Positions 1-7,017 of a stretch of 11,633 nucleotides of DNA are shown piece by piece. The notes beneath the pieces are model-generated. The model was given only the letters and a program-made list of their open reading frames with translations. It did no database searches and was not told the DNA's origin. Origin of the DNA: an uncultured Opitutales bacterium (GTDB lineage Bacteria; Verrucomicrobiota; Verrucomicrobiia; Opitutales; UBA9783); assembly GCA_934700265.1 (NCBI GenBank), contig CAKUXH010000024.1, positions 1 through 11,633 on the forward strand, read 5' to 3'. Every line of letters starts with the position of its first letter. Position 1 is the first letter of the stretch. Both the position numbers and the translations under genes were made by a program.

Positions 1-561
1 GGGGAAGAGGGGACTGGTCTGTCAAAAGTTTCCAAAGAAGCGTTAAAAAAGTTAGCTGAAAGTATTTATCAAAGTTTAAATGTAAATGCTTCTGAAAAAA
101 ATAAACCTTTGGATATTTTTATAACATCGGATGGGGTACAAATACTTATTTATGATTTACCTGGGAAAAATGTATTTTATGAGTCAGGTAAAATATTAAC
201 GCCATTTGGGGATTTACTTATTCGTTCTTTATCTTGGACTTTGGACCAACATCAGGGATATTTAGACATTTCTTATTATGATCCCGATATTAAAGATGAA
301 AAAGAATTATTACAATTACAAACATCTTTACGCCAGGAAAATGTAAGTGGGATGCAGTCTGAAAATGCACGTAATGATCATTGGTTCAATTCAGAACGTA
401 ATATACAGTCTGTTTTTGAAAAACTTGTGTACCATGGTTTTTCTTTATCTAAAATACAAACACTTTTAGTGCAAACAATTCAACCTAAAAACGCGAAGCA
501 TAATACAAAAATTATAGAATTAGATTTGCATATGAACACAGAAACTATTCGGAAAAAATAG
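1..561 (+). CDS. motB: MotB-like flagellar stator protein, C-terminal part (partial, 5' end outside window)
   Basis: The frame is open from base 1, so the N-terminus and membrane anchor are missing; 186 codons remain before TAG. In the visible part a lysine-rich amphipathic stretch leads into a block reading DGVQILIYDL, then FYESGKILTPFGDLLIRSLSWTL, which follows the MotB/OmpA-like order (GLRIxIxD, FxSG, LxP, LL). About 60 residues later, WFNSERNIQSVFEKLVYHGF matches the family's WxLSxxRAxxVxxxL helix. In MotB this domain anchors the proton-driven stator to peptidoglycan. The usual GHTD peptidoglycan-binding motif is replaced by SYYDPD, and the Arg of the helix is also altered, so the domain is divergent. 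FlhF at the other window edge supports a flagellar role. Another OmpA-family protein is the alternative. Family assignment is fairly sure; exact function is not. Confidence 0.6.
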   Translation, partial: GEEGTGLSKVSKEALKKLAESIYQSLNVNASEKNKPLDIFITSDGVQILIYDLPGKNVFYESGKILTPFGDLLIRSLSWTLDQHQGYLDISYYDPDIKDEKELLQLQTSLRQENVSGMQSENARNDHWFNSERNIQSVFEKLVYHGFSLSKIQTLLVQTIQPKNAKHNTKIIELDLHMNTETIRKK

Positions 562-577
562 ACTAAAAACATAAAAG

Positions 578-610
578 ATAAAAGACTACATCAATTGAGT
601 AGTCTTTTAT
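578..610. terminator. Bidirectional intrinsic terminator between converging motB-like gene and prfA
   Basis: A perfect 12-bp inverted repeat (ATAAAAGACTAC and its complement GTAGTCTTTTAT) encloses a 9-nt loop. A run of T follows on the plus side, and A-rich sequence precedes it, which gives T-rich sequence on the minus strand. It lies 17 bp after the stop at 561 and 22 bp beyond the prfA stop at 632, so it can end both transcripts. Confidence 0.85.
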
Positions 611-631
611 TTTTATAAATATGCTAGAGAA

Positions 632-1723
632 TTAATTTGCTTTTTCTTTTAAAAAAGCTGCCAGACGTTCTTCTTCATCGGCCTTTTGTAATGCGGTGAT
701 GAATTCGTCCAAATCGCCATCCAAGACCTGTTCGAGATTGTGTGTTGTAAGGCCTATTCTATGGTCGGTTACACGATTCTGCGTAAAATTATATGTGCGA
801 ATACGATCTGAACGATCTCCAGAACCAATTTGTTGCTTTCGAGCATCCGCATATTTTTTAGCTTCTTCATCTTGTTTTTGTTTTAACAGTCGAGAGCGTA
901 GAACCTGTAAAGCTTTTGCTTTGTTTTTTTGTTGAGATCGTTCGTCAGCACATGTTACAATCAAGCCGCTAGGTTTGTGCAAAATTTGAACAGCAGAGTC
1001 AGTAGTGTTAACTCCTTGTCCTCCAGGACCACTTGCATGGCAAATACTAATTTCAATATCTTCTGGAGCGATGGAAATATCGACTTCCTGAGCTTCAGGA
1101 AGTACTGCAACCGTTGCTGAGGATGTGTGGATTCTGCCATTAGTTTCAGTGACCGGGACTCGTTGAACACGATGACCTCCGCTTTCATATTTTAAAATTT
1201 TATATACATTTTCTCCGCGAATCATCAGAATTACTTCTTTAAAACCTCCAGATTCGGAAGGGTGGCTTGACATTAACTCAGTTGTTAAATGATGTTGTTC
1301 AGCAAAGCGTATGTACATGCGATAGAGATCTCCTGCAAATAAAGCTGCTTCTTCACCTCCAGTGCCTGCCCGTATTTCCAAAATGGTATTGCGCGAATCG
1401 CTTGGATCCGCTGGAATCATTGCTACCATCAAGTCATGTTGAGATTGCTGCAGTTTATTTTCGATAGCTTCCTTTTCGGAGCGTCCTAATTCTAGCATTT
1501 CTGCATCTGTTTCTGCAGTTAACATTTCCTCAACATCTTTTTGCTCTTTTTTTAATGATAAAACTGTATCATAGAGTTGAACAATTTTACTTAAATATTG
1601 GTGCTCTCTTGATAAGTTTGAAGCCAGGGTATTATTTTTAACAGTTTCAGGATGGCTAAGTTTTGCACTAACTTCTTGTAAATGTTCTCGTATAGGGGTG
1701 ATATTGGGTAATGTAAATGCCAT
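632..1723 (-). CDS. prfA: Peptide chain release factor 1 (RF1)
   Basis: RF1 recognises UAA and UAG in the ribosomal A site and triggers peptidyl-tRNA hydrolysis. The 363-residue length is normal for the family. An N-terminal helical region (about 1-110) is followed by the core. The anticodon-mimicking PxT tripeptide is PVT at 190-192, within HRVQRVPVTETNGRIHTSSA, which marks RF1 rather than RF2 (SPF there). The catalytic GGQ is at 234-236 in GPGGQGVNTTDSAV. The ATG at 1723 has no Shine-Dalgarno motif. tRNA-Ala(CGC) lies 58 bp upstream on the same strand and probably shares a promoter. The usual partner prmC does not follow; the gene ends at the bidirectional hairpin. Confidence 0.97.
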   Translation of the reverse strand: MAFTLPNITPIREHLQEVSAKLSHPETVKNNTLASNLSREHQYLSKIVQLYDTVLSLKKEQKDVEEMLTAETDAEMLELGRSEKEAIENKLQQSQHDLMVAMIPADPSDSRNTILEIRAGTGGEEAALFAGDLYRMYIRFAEQHHLTTELMSSHPSESGGFKEVILMIRGENVYKILKYESGGHRVQRVPVTETNGRIHTSSATVAVLPEAQEVDISIAPEDIEISICHASGPGGQGVNTTDSAVQILHKPSGLIVTCADERSQQKNKAKALQVLRSRLLKQKQDEEAKKYADARKQQIGSGDRSDRIRTYNFTQNRVTDHRIGLTTHNLEQVLDGDLDEFITALQKADEEERLAAFLKEKAN

Positions 1724-1781
1724 AAATTTCGCTATTCTTATCTAGAACTAGATACTGTAATCAAAAAATGAATATTGCTTT

Positions 1782-1857
1782 TGGTGGAGCCGATCGGGAT
1801 CGAACCGACGACCTTGTCATTGCGAACGACACACTCTTCCAACTGAGCTACGGCCCC
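1782..1857 (-). tRNA. tRNA-Ala (anticodon CGC)
   Basis: The minus strand folds as a complete 76-nt cloverleaf: acceptor GGGGCCG/CGGCTCC, D-arm GCTC...GAGT, anticodon stem TGTCG/TGACA with loop TTCGCAA, and T-arm GTCGG-TTCGATC-CCGAT. The anticodon is CGC, reading GCG. The G3:U70 wobble pair that identifies tRNA-Ala is present, as is discriminator A73. The terminal CCA is encoded (1782-1784). Confidence 0.96.
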
Positions 1858-1902
1858 GATTGGTAATAATAATGCTTTTTTTATGTGCATAATGCAAGTA
1901 AA

Positions 1903-1930
1903 ATAATATATTTTTTATGGCAGATGTTAA
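1903..1930 (-). promoter_or_regulatory. Putative sigma-70 promoter for tRNA-Ala(CGC) and prfA
   Basis: On the minus strand, TTAACA (1925-1930, 5 of 6 consensus bases) is separated by 16 bp from TATTAT (1903-1908, 5 of 6). The expected start of transcription is near 1896, about 40 bases before the tRNA 5' end. The local AT richness makes chance matches possible. Confidence 0.45.
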
Positions 1931-2001
1931 ACTTTTTTATCTTTTTTAAAAAATTGTAAAATAAGATTTATTTTTTGGAGAGAAGCTACCATACTAAAGT
2001 C

Positions 2002-3102
2002 ATGCTTTATTATTTGTGTCAGTTGGAAAACTATTGTGGACCTTTACGTCTATTTCGTTATGTTACCTTTAGAGGTTTTATGGCCTTAATCACAGCATTA
2101 TTATTTGGCCTATGGATAGGGCCTAAAATATTTAGCTGGTTAAGGAAGAAGAACTGTAAGGATGTTCAACGTGATGAAGCAACTGTAAAAACATTGGCTA
2201 AACTTCATGAGGATAAAAAGAAGGTTACAACGATGGGAGGGTTAGTTATTGTATTCGGGGTTACATTTTCTTGTATTTTGTGGATGAAATGGAATGTTTA
2301 CAGTGGGGGAGCTTTAGTAGTTGGTTTAGCTCTGTCGGGTATAGGAATTGTTGATGATTGGTTAAAAGTTCGTTACAAAAATGCTCGAGGGATTGCTAGC
2401 CATTGGAAATGGCTTGTTCAAGGCATTAGTACGTTTGTTGTGTTATATTTTTTATTAAAGACCCCTGGAGTGGGTAATAAAATTGATGGATTATATGTGA
2501 CTTTTTTTAAAAACCCATGGATGGTTACAATGCCAGCGGTTTTGCTTTTTTTATACTGGTTTGTTGTTATTGCTGGGACAAGTAATGCTGTAAATTTAAC
2601 GGATGGAATTGATGGGTTGGCAATAGGATGTTCGTTGACGGTAACATTAACGTATGCTATTTTTGCTTATGTTACAGGTAATATTGTATTAAGTCAGTAT
2701 CTACATTTGCCTTATTTGAATGGAGTTGAAGAATTATGTGTTCTTTGCTTGGCTATATTTGGAGCTGGGATAGGTTTTTTATGGTTCAATGCGCATCCTG
2801 CAGAAATTTTTATGGGAGATACTGGTTCGTTGGCCTTGGGAGCTTGGATTGGAACAATTGCCTTGATGACGCAACAAGCTTTTACCTTGTTAATCGTAGG
2901 TTTTGTATTTGTTTTGGAAGCGGTATCAGTTATTTCACAGGTAACTTCGTTTAAATTATTCAAAAAACGCTGCTTTAAAATGAGTCCAATACATCATCAT
3001 TTTGAACTTATGGGAATACCTGAGTCAAAAATTATTGTTCGTTTTTGGATTATTTCTTTGTTATGTGCTTTATTGGGGCTCATAACATTGAAACTGCGTT
3101 AA
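2002..3102 (+). CDS. mraY: Phospho-N-acetylmuramoyl-pentapeptide transferase
   Basis: MraY is an inner-membrane enzyme that moves phospho-MurNAc-pentapeptide from UDP to undecaprenyl phosphate, making lipid I. The 366-residue protein has the usual series of hydrophobic segments. The diagnostic blocks are all present: TTMGG at 76-80, the catalytic Asp pair VDDW at 117-120, SNAVNLTDGIDG at 194-205, FMGDTGSLALG at 270-280 (catalytic Asp 273) and the PIHHHFELMG loop at 329-338. I chose ATG 2002 because the family begins MLYYL; a TTG at 1975 would add nine residues with no family match. No Shine-Dalgarno motif precedes the start. murD follows after 4 bp, so the two are co-transcribed. The promoter must lie in the AT-rich 1858-2001 gap; I saw only weak candidates there. 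Confidence 0.97.
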   Translation: MLYYLCQLENYCGPLRLFRYVTFRGFMALITALLFGLWIGPKIFSWLRKKNCKDVQRDEATVKTLAKLHEDKKKVTTMGGLVIVFGVTFSCILWMKWNVYSGGALVVGLALSGIGIVDDWLKVRYKNARGIASHWKWLVQGISTFVVLYFLLKTPGVGNKIDGLYVTFFKNPWMVTMPAVLLFLYWFVVIAGTSNAVNLTDGIDGLAIGCSLTVTLTYAIFAYVTGNIVLSQYLHLPYLNGVEELCVLCLAIFGAGIGFLWFNAHPAEIFMGDTGSLALGAWIGTIALMTQQAFTLLIVGFVFVLEAVSVISQVTSFKLFKKRCFKMSPIHHHFELMGIPESKIIVRFWIISLLCALLGLITLKLR

Positions 3103-3106
3103 TTAT

Positions 3107-4363
3107 ATGAATTGTCGTTTAAAAAAATATTTAGTCAGTTCAAAAAAATTTGGAATCTTTGGAGCTGGTCTTTCTGGTTTGGGAGCAACCTATTTATGTA
3201 AATGTTTAGGGTATAACTACGATTTATTAGATGAACATAAAGGTGACAATCGGATTCCTAGGTTTGATAATTATGCAATTTGTATTTTCAGCCCAGGATT
3301 TCCACAATCGCACAAATGGGTACAAGAGGCACATCGATATGGATGTTTGTGTATCAATGAAATTGATTTTGCGATGTCGTGTTGTAGAAATCCTTTAATT
3401 GCAGTTACAGGAACTAATGGTAAAACATCGACAGTAGAATTGATTACACTTCTGTTAAATAATAATGGCCAATCTGCATTAGCAGTTGGAAATAATGGGA
3501 CTGTTTTATCAGGAGTAATTGCTGAAAATAAAATTACAGAAAGCACAATACTAGTTTGTGAAATAAGTTCTTTTCAAGCAGAAACGTTACGTTTTTTAGC
3601 ACCTATATGTACCTTATGGACTAATATTGCGTCTGACCATATTAATTATCATGGAAGTTTTGAAAATTATTTTTTAGCAAAAAAGAACTTATTGAAGCTA
3701 ACACGAGGACCCATTATTTGTGGTGCTGAATTGAAGCGATATTTAACTGCCACTAACTCACTTATATTTGCTGAACCTATAAGTAATTTAAAAGGATGGT
3801 TAAATAAATTTAGTGTTTGCTTTTCTTTTGGCCAAAGAGAAAATTTTGCCCTGTTGAAAAAATTTGCTGAAAATTTTAATATACCTGTGAGTGTTTTAGA
3901 GAAAACGCTTAATGAATTTTTACAACCTGCTCATCGGCTTCATTGTTGTTTTAAATTAGATGATGTTGAGTATTGGAATGACTCGAAAGGAACTAATTTA
4001 CATGCGGTTTTAGCGGCACTTGAGAGTTTAAAAAGTTATAAAAAGGTTGGATGGATCTTGGGTGGTAAATCAAAGGGAGAAGATTTGCAAACCTTTGCAG
4101 AAGCATTTAATCGTTATCCTAATGTCGAAAGCATTTACCTCATTGGAGAAACAGGGAAATTATTATATACAATGAGAGATCTATTTAAGGCAAGACTAAT
4201 TTATTGTGAAAGTTTAGAAAACGTTTTTTTGGAGTGTCGCAAATATTTTGAGATGCAAGCGTTAGTATTAAGTCCTGGATTTGCTAGTTGGGATCAATTT
4301 AAGTCTTTCGAAGAGCGTGGTGAATGTTTTGAAAAATTAGCAAAAAAATTAAATTTTTATTAA
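3107..4363 (+). CDS. murD: UDP-N-acetylmuramoylalanine--D-glutamate ligase
   Basis: This cytoplasmic ATP-dependent Mur ligase adds D-glutamate to UDP-MurNAc-L-Ala. It has 418 residues, slightly shorter than the E. coli protein (438). A Rossmann-like N-terminal domain carries FGIFGAGLSGLG at 15-26. The ATP P-loop GTNGKT is at 102-107, EISSFQ at 152-157 and NIASDHINYHGS at 173-184. An AKK at 191-193 offers the lysine that is carbamylated in this family. NDSKGTN is at 291-297, GGKSKGEDL at 319-327 and the C-terminal LSPGFASWDQFKSFEERG at 388-405. The last two blocks distinguish MurD from MurC, E and F. It sits 4 bp behind mraY, the standard dcw order, but ftsW and murG do not follow. Confidence 0.96.
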   Translation: MNCRLKKYLVSSKKFGIFGAGLSGLGATYLCKCLGYNYDLLDEHKGDNRIPRFDNYAICIFSPGFPQSHKWVQEAHRYGCLCINEIDFAMSCCRNPLIAVTGTNGKTSTVELITLLLNNNGQSALAVGNNGTVLSGVIAENKITESTILVCEISSFQAETLRFLAPICTLWTNIASDHINYHGSFENYFLAKKNLLKLTRGPIICGAELKRYLTATNSLIFAEPISNLKGWLNKFSVCFSFGQRENFALLKKFAENFNIPVSVLEKTLNEFLQPAHRLHCCFKLDDVEYWNDSKGTNLHAVLAALESLKSYKKVGWILGGKSKGEDLQTFAEAFNRYPNVESIYLIGETGKLLYTMRDLFKARLIYCESLENVFLECRKYFEMQALVLSPGFASWDQFKSFEERGECFEKLAKKLNFY

Positions 4364-4439
4364 AAGTTTTAGCGACGTACGTACATTTTATATCACAAAG
4401 AGCTTGCAGTTTTTAAATAAAAATTTATCTTTTTTATAT

Positions 4440-5198
4440 ATGCAGCATACACTCGGTGAACGTTTACAACAAGCACGTCAGCGCTTGGGGTTGTCTTTGG
4501 ACGAAGTATCTGAACAATTAAAGATTCGGAAGGATATCCTTTTAAAGTTTGAAGCTAATGAATTTGATGTGAGATTGCCTGGCATTTATGCACGTGGTTT
4601 TTTTCGGTGCTACGTAAAATTTTTAAAATTGGATGAAAATGCACTTTTGGAAGAATATTCTAGTATTGTTGGGGATGCAAAGGAACCTTTTACGCTTACA
4701 CTAGGGCATTTACAAATTGAAAATGTAGAAGAAAAAGTAAAAGATAATGAGCCGCAGATTACAGATTTAGATGCAAAAGAAAACTCAGCTAAATTTGTAA
4801 AGCCGAATTTGCAGTTTGTTTATTTTAAGTGGCTTATTGGAGCAGTGGTTTTTTTGGTAATAGGAATAATTATTTCCTTATGTTTGTCAAAAAAGGAGGT
4901 AAATATTAGCCATGAAAATATGCAGGCTCAAGAAGCTGTTTTTGATATGCAATCTGTACCTGCATACGAAGAGATTACTTTGGTAGCGGTTGATACTGTT
5001 CAAGTTTTTGTGCGGCAAGAAAAGGATAAGCGTCATTTATTTTCAGGTACTTTAGAAAAAGGTGCTCGTCAGGTTATTGCTAAAGAAGATGTTCTTCAAA
5101 TTTCTTTTACTGAAGGTAATAATCTCCTTATTGAACGATCGGATGGAACATGTATACGTCCACAAAAACAGGGACGTGGTTGGATTCGTATTAAATGA
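4440..5198 (+). CDS. rodZ: RodZ-like cell-shape protein (HTH domain, single TM, DUF4115 C-terminus)
   Basis: RodZ links the cytoplasmic MreB filament to the elongation machinery across the inner membrane. In this 252-residue protein, residues 3-73 form the HTH_25-type domain (TLGERLQQARQRLGLSLDEV, then RLPGIYARGFFRCYVKFL). An acidic linker follows, then one membrane segment at about 129-150 with positive residues on both flanks, and an extracytoplasmic beta-rich domain (177-252, GWIRIK at the end) like DUF4115. I start it at ATG 4440; an upstream in-frame TTG at 4404 would add twelve residues that precede the usual TLGERL start. The stop TGA overlaps the next gene's ATG (ATGA). A perfect AAGGAGGT at 4893-4900 inside the gene has no matching start. 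Confidence 0.85.
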   Translation: MQHTLGERLQQARQRLGLSLDEVSEQLKIRKDILLKFEANEFDVRLPGIYARGFFRCYVKFLKLDENALLEEYSSIVGDAKEPFTLTLGHLQIENVEEKVKDNEPQITDLDAKENSAKFVKPNLQFVYFKWLIGAVVFLVIGIIISLCLSKKEVNISHENMQAQEAVFDMQSVPAYEEITLVAVDTVQVFVRQEKDKRHLFSGTLEKGARQVIAKEDVLQISFTEGNNLLIERSDGTCIRPQKQGRGWIRIK

Positions 5199-5638
5199 AG
5201 GTTGCAAATATATCGGTTGAGTTAAAAAAAGTGGTTGTGACACCATCTGGGGCAGGGCTTTTTTTAGGTAATAAAAAAAAGGTCTTTGTTATCTATGTAG
5301 ATGTTTTAATGGGCGAGCAGATTCGATTGGCTTTAAAGAGGGAGGTAAATCCGAGACCATTGACTTTTGATTTTATTCGATATATTTTACATGGATTTGA
5401 TATTTCTATAAAAACGATTGTTATTTATAATTCAGATAACGGTGTATTTTTTTCAAAGATTATATTTCAACAAAATGGTTCTGTGGATCGTATCGTCGAA
5501 ATGGATGTTCGACCAAGCGATGCCATTTTATTGAGTTTAACGACAGAGAATCCTATATTAGTTGCAGAAGATTTGTTTAATAAACTGCCTGATGCTTCTG
5601 AATTATTAAATAATTTTAATAAACTTACTGTTGAATGA
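5195..5638 (+). CDS. Bifunctional nuclease (BFN/DUF151) family protein
   Basis: The 147 residues match the BFN domain seen in Thermotoga TM0160 and plant BFN1: a beta-rich N-terminus, then NPRPLTFDFIRYIL at 52-65 (family PRPLTHDL), IKTIVIYNSDNGVFFSKI at 72-89, and DVRPSDAILLSL with TENPILVAEDL at 104-127 (family DxRPSDAIxLAL, PIxV). Some members have been reported to show DNase/RNase activity; the cellular role in bacteria is uncertain. Two features depart from the family: the His of PLTHDL is Phe 58, and the IGxxEA block is degenerate (YVDVLMGEQI). Catalysis cannot be assumed. Start and stop overlap rodZ and dus by four bases each (ATGA), which implies translational coupling. Confidence 0.8.
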   Translation: MKVANISVELKKVVVTPSGAGLFLGNKKKVFVIYVDVLMGEQIRLALKREVNPRPLTFDFIRYILHGFDISIKTIVIYNSDNGVFFSKIIFQQNGSVDRIVEMDVRPSDAILLSLTTENPILVAEDLFNKLPDASELLNNFNKLTVE

Positions 5639-6654
5639 TATTCCCTAAGTATGGTTTAGCATTAGCTCCTATGCGGGCTTTGACGCAGTCTCCTTTTTGG
5701 AAAATTCTAAGTTGCTATGGTAAACCTGATGCTTATTTTAGTGAATTCGTTCGTGTGCATGAAAATTATGTTATCGATGAAGGATGGATCGAAGAAGCTT
5801 TAAATGCAGCTCAAGGGTGCCCTGTATGGGTACAGTTGATGGGAAATGACTCAGAAGCGTTAGCGAAAAGTGTAAGAGTCATTGAAAAGTATCCAGTGGC
5901 AGGAATTGATTTCAATGTAGGCTGCCCTGTTCCAAAGATATTTAAAAAGCAAGCGGGTGGGGGCCTCTTACGTGATTTGCCTTTGTTAAGGGATTTACTC
6001 TTAAATTTACGTGAAGCGTGTGGACAAAAGCCTTTGAGTGTAAAGTTTCGTTTAGGTTTTGATTCAACGGAAAATTTTTCGGAAATTCTTAAAATTTTAT
6101 TAGAGGCAAATATAGACTTAGCTACTTTGCATGCCAGAACGGTTACTGATTTGTATAAGGCTAAACCTCGATATATATTTATTCGTAAAGCAGTTGAATT
6201 TTGTGCATTTCCTATTTTGGCAAATGGGAGTATTGATTCTTTAGAGGATGTTAATTCGGTGTTTGCTTCGACTCAATGTCATGGAGTTATGTTAGGTCGT
6301 GTGGCAATAAGAAATCCTTGGATTTTTTGTCAGTGGCATCAGAAATGTAAAAATCTGCCAATAGTTTACCCTTCTTTAGAACAGGTTTATTTTTATATTG
6401 AAGCCATTTACGAAGGATTTAAGCTTTTTGAAAAATCAGAATTGAGTGCCTTGGGGTGTTTAAAACGATTTATAAATTACATTGGTCTAGGTATAGATAA
6501 AGAAGGTATATTTTTGAAAAACCTGCGGGTTACACGCACGTTAGCTGATTTTTGGGATGTTTGTAAAAATTTTTTATTGAAAAATCCTAAGCAAGTCTAT
6601 ACCGGGAAAGCTTTTAAAAATCTTTATGCTCAACCCAATAAAGAATTGGATTAA
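5635..6654 (+). CDS. tRNA-dihydrouridine synthase family protein
   Basis: Dus enzymes are FMN-dependent TIM-barrel reductases that convert uridine to dihydrouridine in the tRNA D-loop. The 339-residue protein has the family blocks in order: LALAPMRALTQSPF at 8-21, WVQLMGND at 65-72, IDFNVGCPVPKIFKKQAGGGLLRD at 91-114 (catalytic Cys 97), SVKFRLGF at 135-142 (FMN-contacting Lys 137), TLHARTV at 164-170 (His 166), ILANGSI at 194-200, and a later GVMLGRVAIRNPWIF. The GCPxPKxxxxxAGGGLL form differs from the GCPxKKV of DusA/B, so I do not assign a subclass. A C-terminal helical domain, as in other Dus proteins, occupies the last ~90 residues. It is the last gene of the plus-strand cluster begun by mraY. 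I saw no convincing hairpin behind it. Confidence 0.93.
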   Translation: MIFPKYGLALAPMRALTQSPFWKILSCYGKPDAYFSEFVRVHENYVIDEGWIEEALNAAQGCPVWVQLMGNDSEALAKSVRVIEKYPVAGIDFNVGCPVPKIFKKQAGGGLLRDLPLLRDLLLNLREACGQKPLSVKFRLGFDSTENFSEILKILLEANIDLATLHARTVTDLYKAKPRYIFIRKAVEFCAFPILANGSIDSLEDVNSVFASTQCHGVMLGRVAIRNPWIFCQWHQKCKNLPIVYPSLEQVYFYIEAIYEGFKLFEKSELSALGCLKRFINYIGLGIDKEGIFLKNLRVTRTLADFWDVCKNFLLKNPKQVYTGKAFKNLYAQPNKELD

Positions 6655-6697
6655 ATGTTTTTACAGATTTTTGAATTAAAATTTACAATAAAAAATA

Positions 6698-6725
6698 TTG
6701 ATAAATATTTTATAATATGTACTAT
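6698..6725 (+). promoter_or_regulatory. Candidate promoter of the small secreted peptide gene
   Basis: TTGATA (6698-6703) is separated by 16 bp from TACTAT (6720-6725), with the ATG at 6751. A perfect TATAAT also occurs at 6711-6716 but lacks a -35 at a usable distance (TTTACA is 23 bp away). The region is very AT-rich, so either assignment is weak. Confidence 0.3.
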
Positions 6726-6750
6726 CTATATTAGATAAGCGTAATATATT

Positions 6751-6927
6751 ATGAAAAAGTTTATTATTACAAGTTTGTTTTCAGGTTTAATTTCTTTGGT
6801 TTCTTTTGCTGAAGATTCAAAAGAAAAAACAGTTGAGCCTATTCAAGTTGTTTGCCCAACTTGTGAAACAACAGAAGATGAAGTTGCACAACCTGCAACC
6901 CCTGTTGTTGTGGAAGAAAACAAATAA
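6751..6927 (+). CDS. Small secreted protein with signal peptide and CPTC motif (function unknown)
   Basis: This 58-codon gene lies between dus and the thioredoxin-like gene. The product starts MKK, followed by a hydrophobic core (FIITSLFSGLISLVS) and a likely signal-peptidase I site after SFA, about residue 20, with mature sequence beginning EDSKEK. The mature peptide of about 38 residues is acidic, rich in Glu, Val, Pro and Thr, and contains one CPTC pair (residues 35-38). It has its own promoter candidate and is followed 4 bp later by a hairpin terminator, which argues that it is a real expressed gene. No lipobox Cys is present at the cleavage site. CPxC pairs occur in thiol-redox and metal-binding sites, but I recognise no family and assign no function. 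Confidence 0.7.
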   Translation: MKKFIITSLFSGLISLVSFAEDSKEKTVEPIQVVCPTCETTEDEVAQPATPVVVEENK

Positions 6928-6931
6928 TTCT

Positions 6932-6960
6932 AAGGGGCACTTTTAGTGCCTCTTCTCTTT
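6932..6960 (+). terminator. Intrinsic terminator after the small secreted peptide gene
   Basis: A 9-bp stem (6932-6940 with 6946-6954, core GGCAC/GTGCC, one G-U pair) closes a TTTTA loop and runs into CTCTTT. The T tract is broken by C, so termination may be partial. It separates the peptide gene from the thioredoxin-gmhA-nucleotidyltransferase set. Confidence 0.65.
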
Positions 6961-6965
6961 GAAAA

Positions 6966-7017
6966 ATGCTAGAAGTACTTACAAAAGAATCTTTTGATCA
7001 TTTCATTAATCAAACCT
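6966..7017 (+). other. Out-of-frame remnant of the thioredoxin N-terminus
   Basis: From ATG 6966 the reading is MLEVLTKESFDHFINQ, an excellent match to the start of bacterial thioredoxins (first strand and helix). This frame then leaves the family and stops at 7053-7055, while the WCGPC core is in the +1 frame. Only about 17 codons separate this ATG from the Trp of WCGPC, where thioredoxins have about 28-32. The segment that should encode the central VLVDFWA-type strand therefore seems deleted together with the frame. Confidence 0.55.

Noticed and set aside
1975..2001. Upstream TTG start for mraY
   Set aside because: The added residues do not match MraY, whose N-terminus is MLYYL at ATG 2002; the GGAGAG near 1977 is too far from that ATG to serve as a ribosome site.
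3271..3546. Long minus-strand open frame opposite murD, and similar frames opposite prfA, mraY, dnaX and flhF
   Set aside because: They are shadows of well-identified genes, have no family features and no start signals.
4375..4384. ACGTACGTAC in the murD-rodZ gap as an operator
   Set aside because: A short dinucleotide-like palindrome with no partner site; may be chance.
4893..4935. Perfect Shine-Dalgarno AAGGAGGT followed 11 bases later by ATG 4912 inside rodZ
   Set aside because: The frame encodes only 24 residues with no family match and lies wholly in rodZ; the string is explained by the codons AAG GAG GTA.
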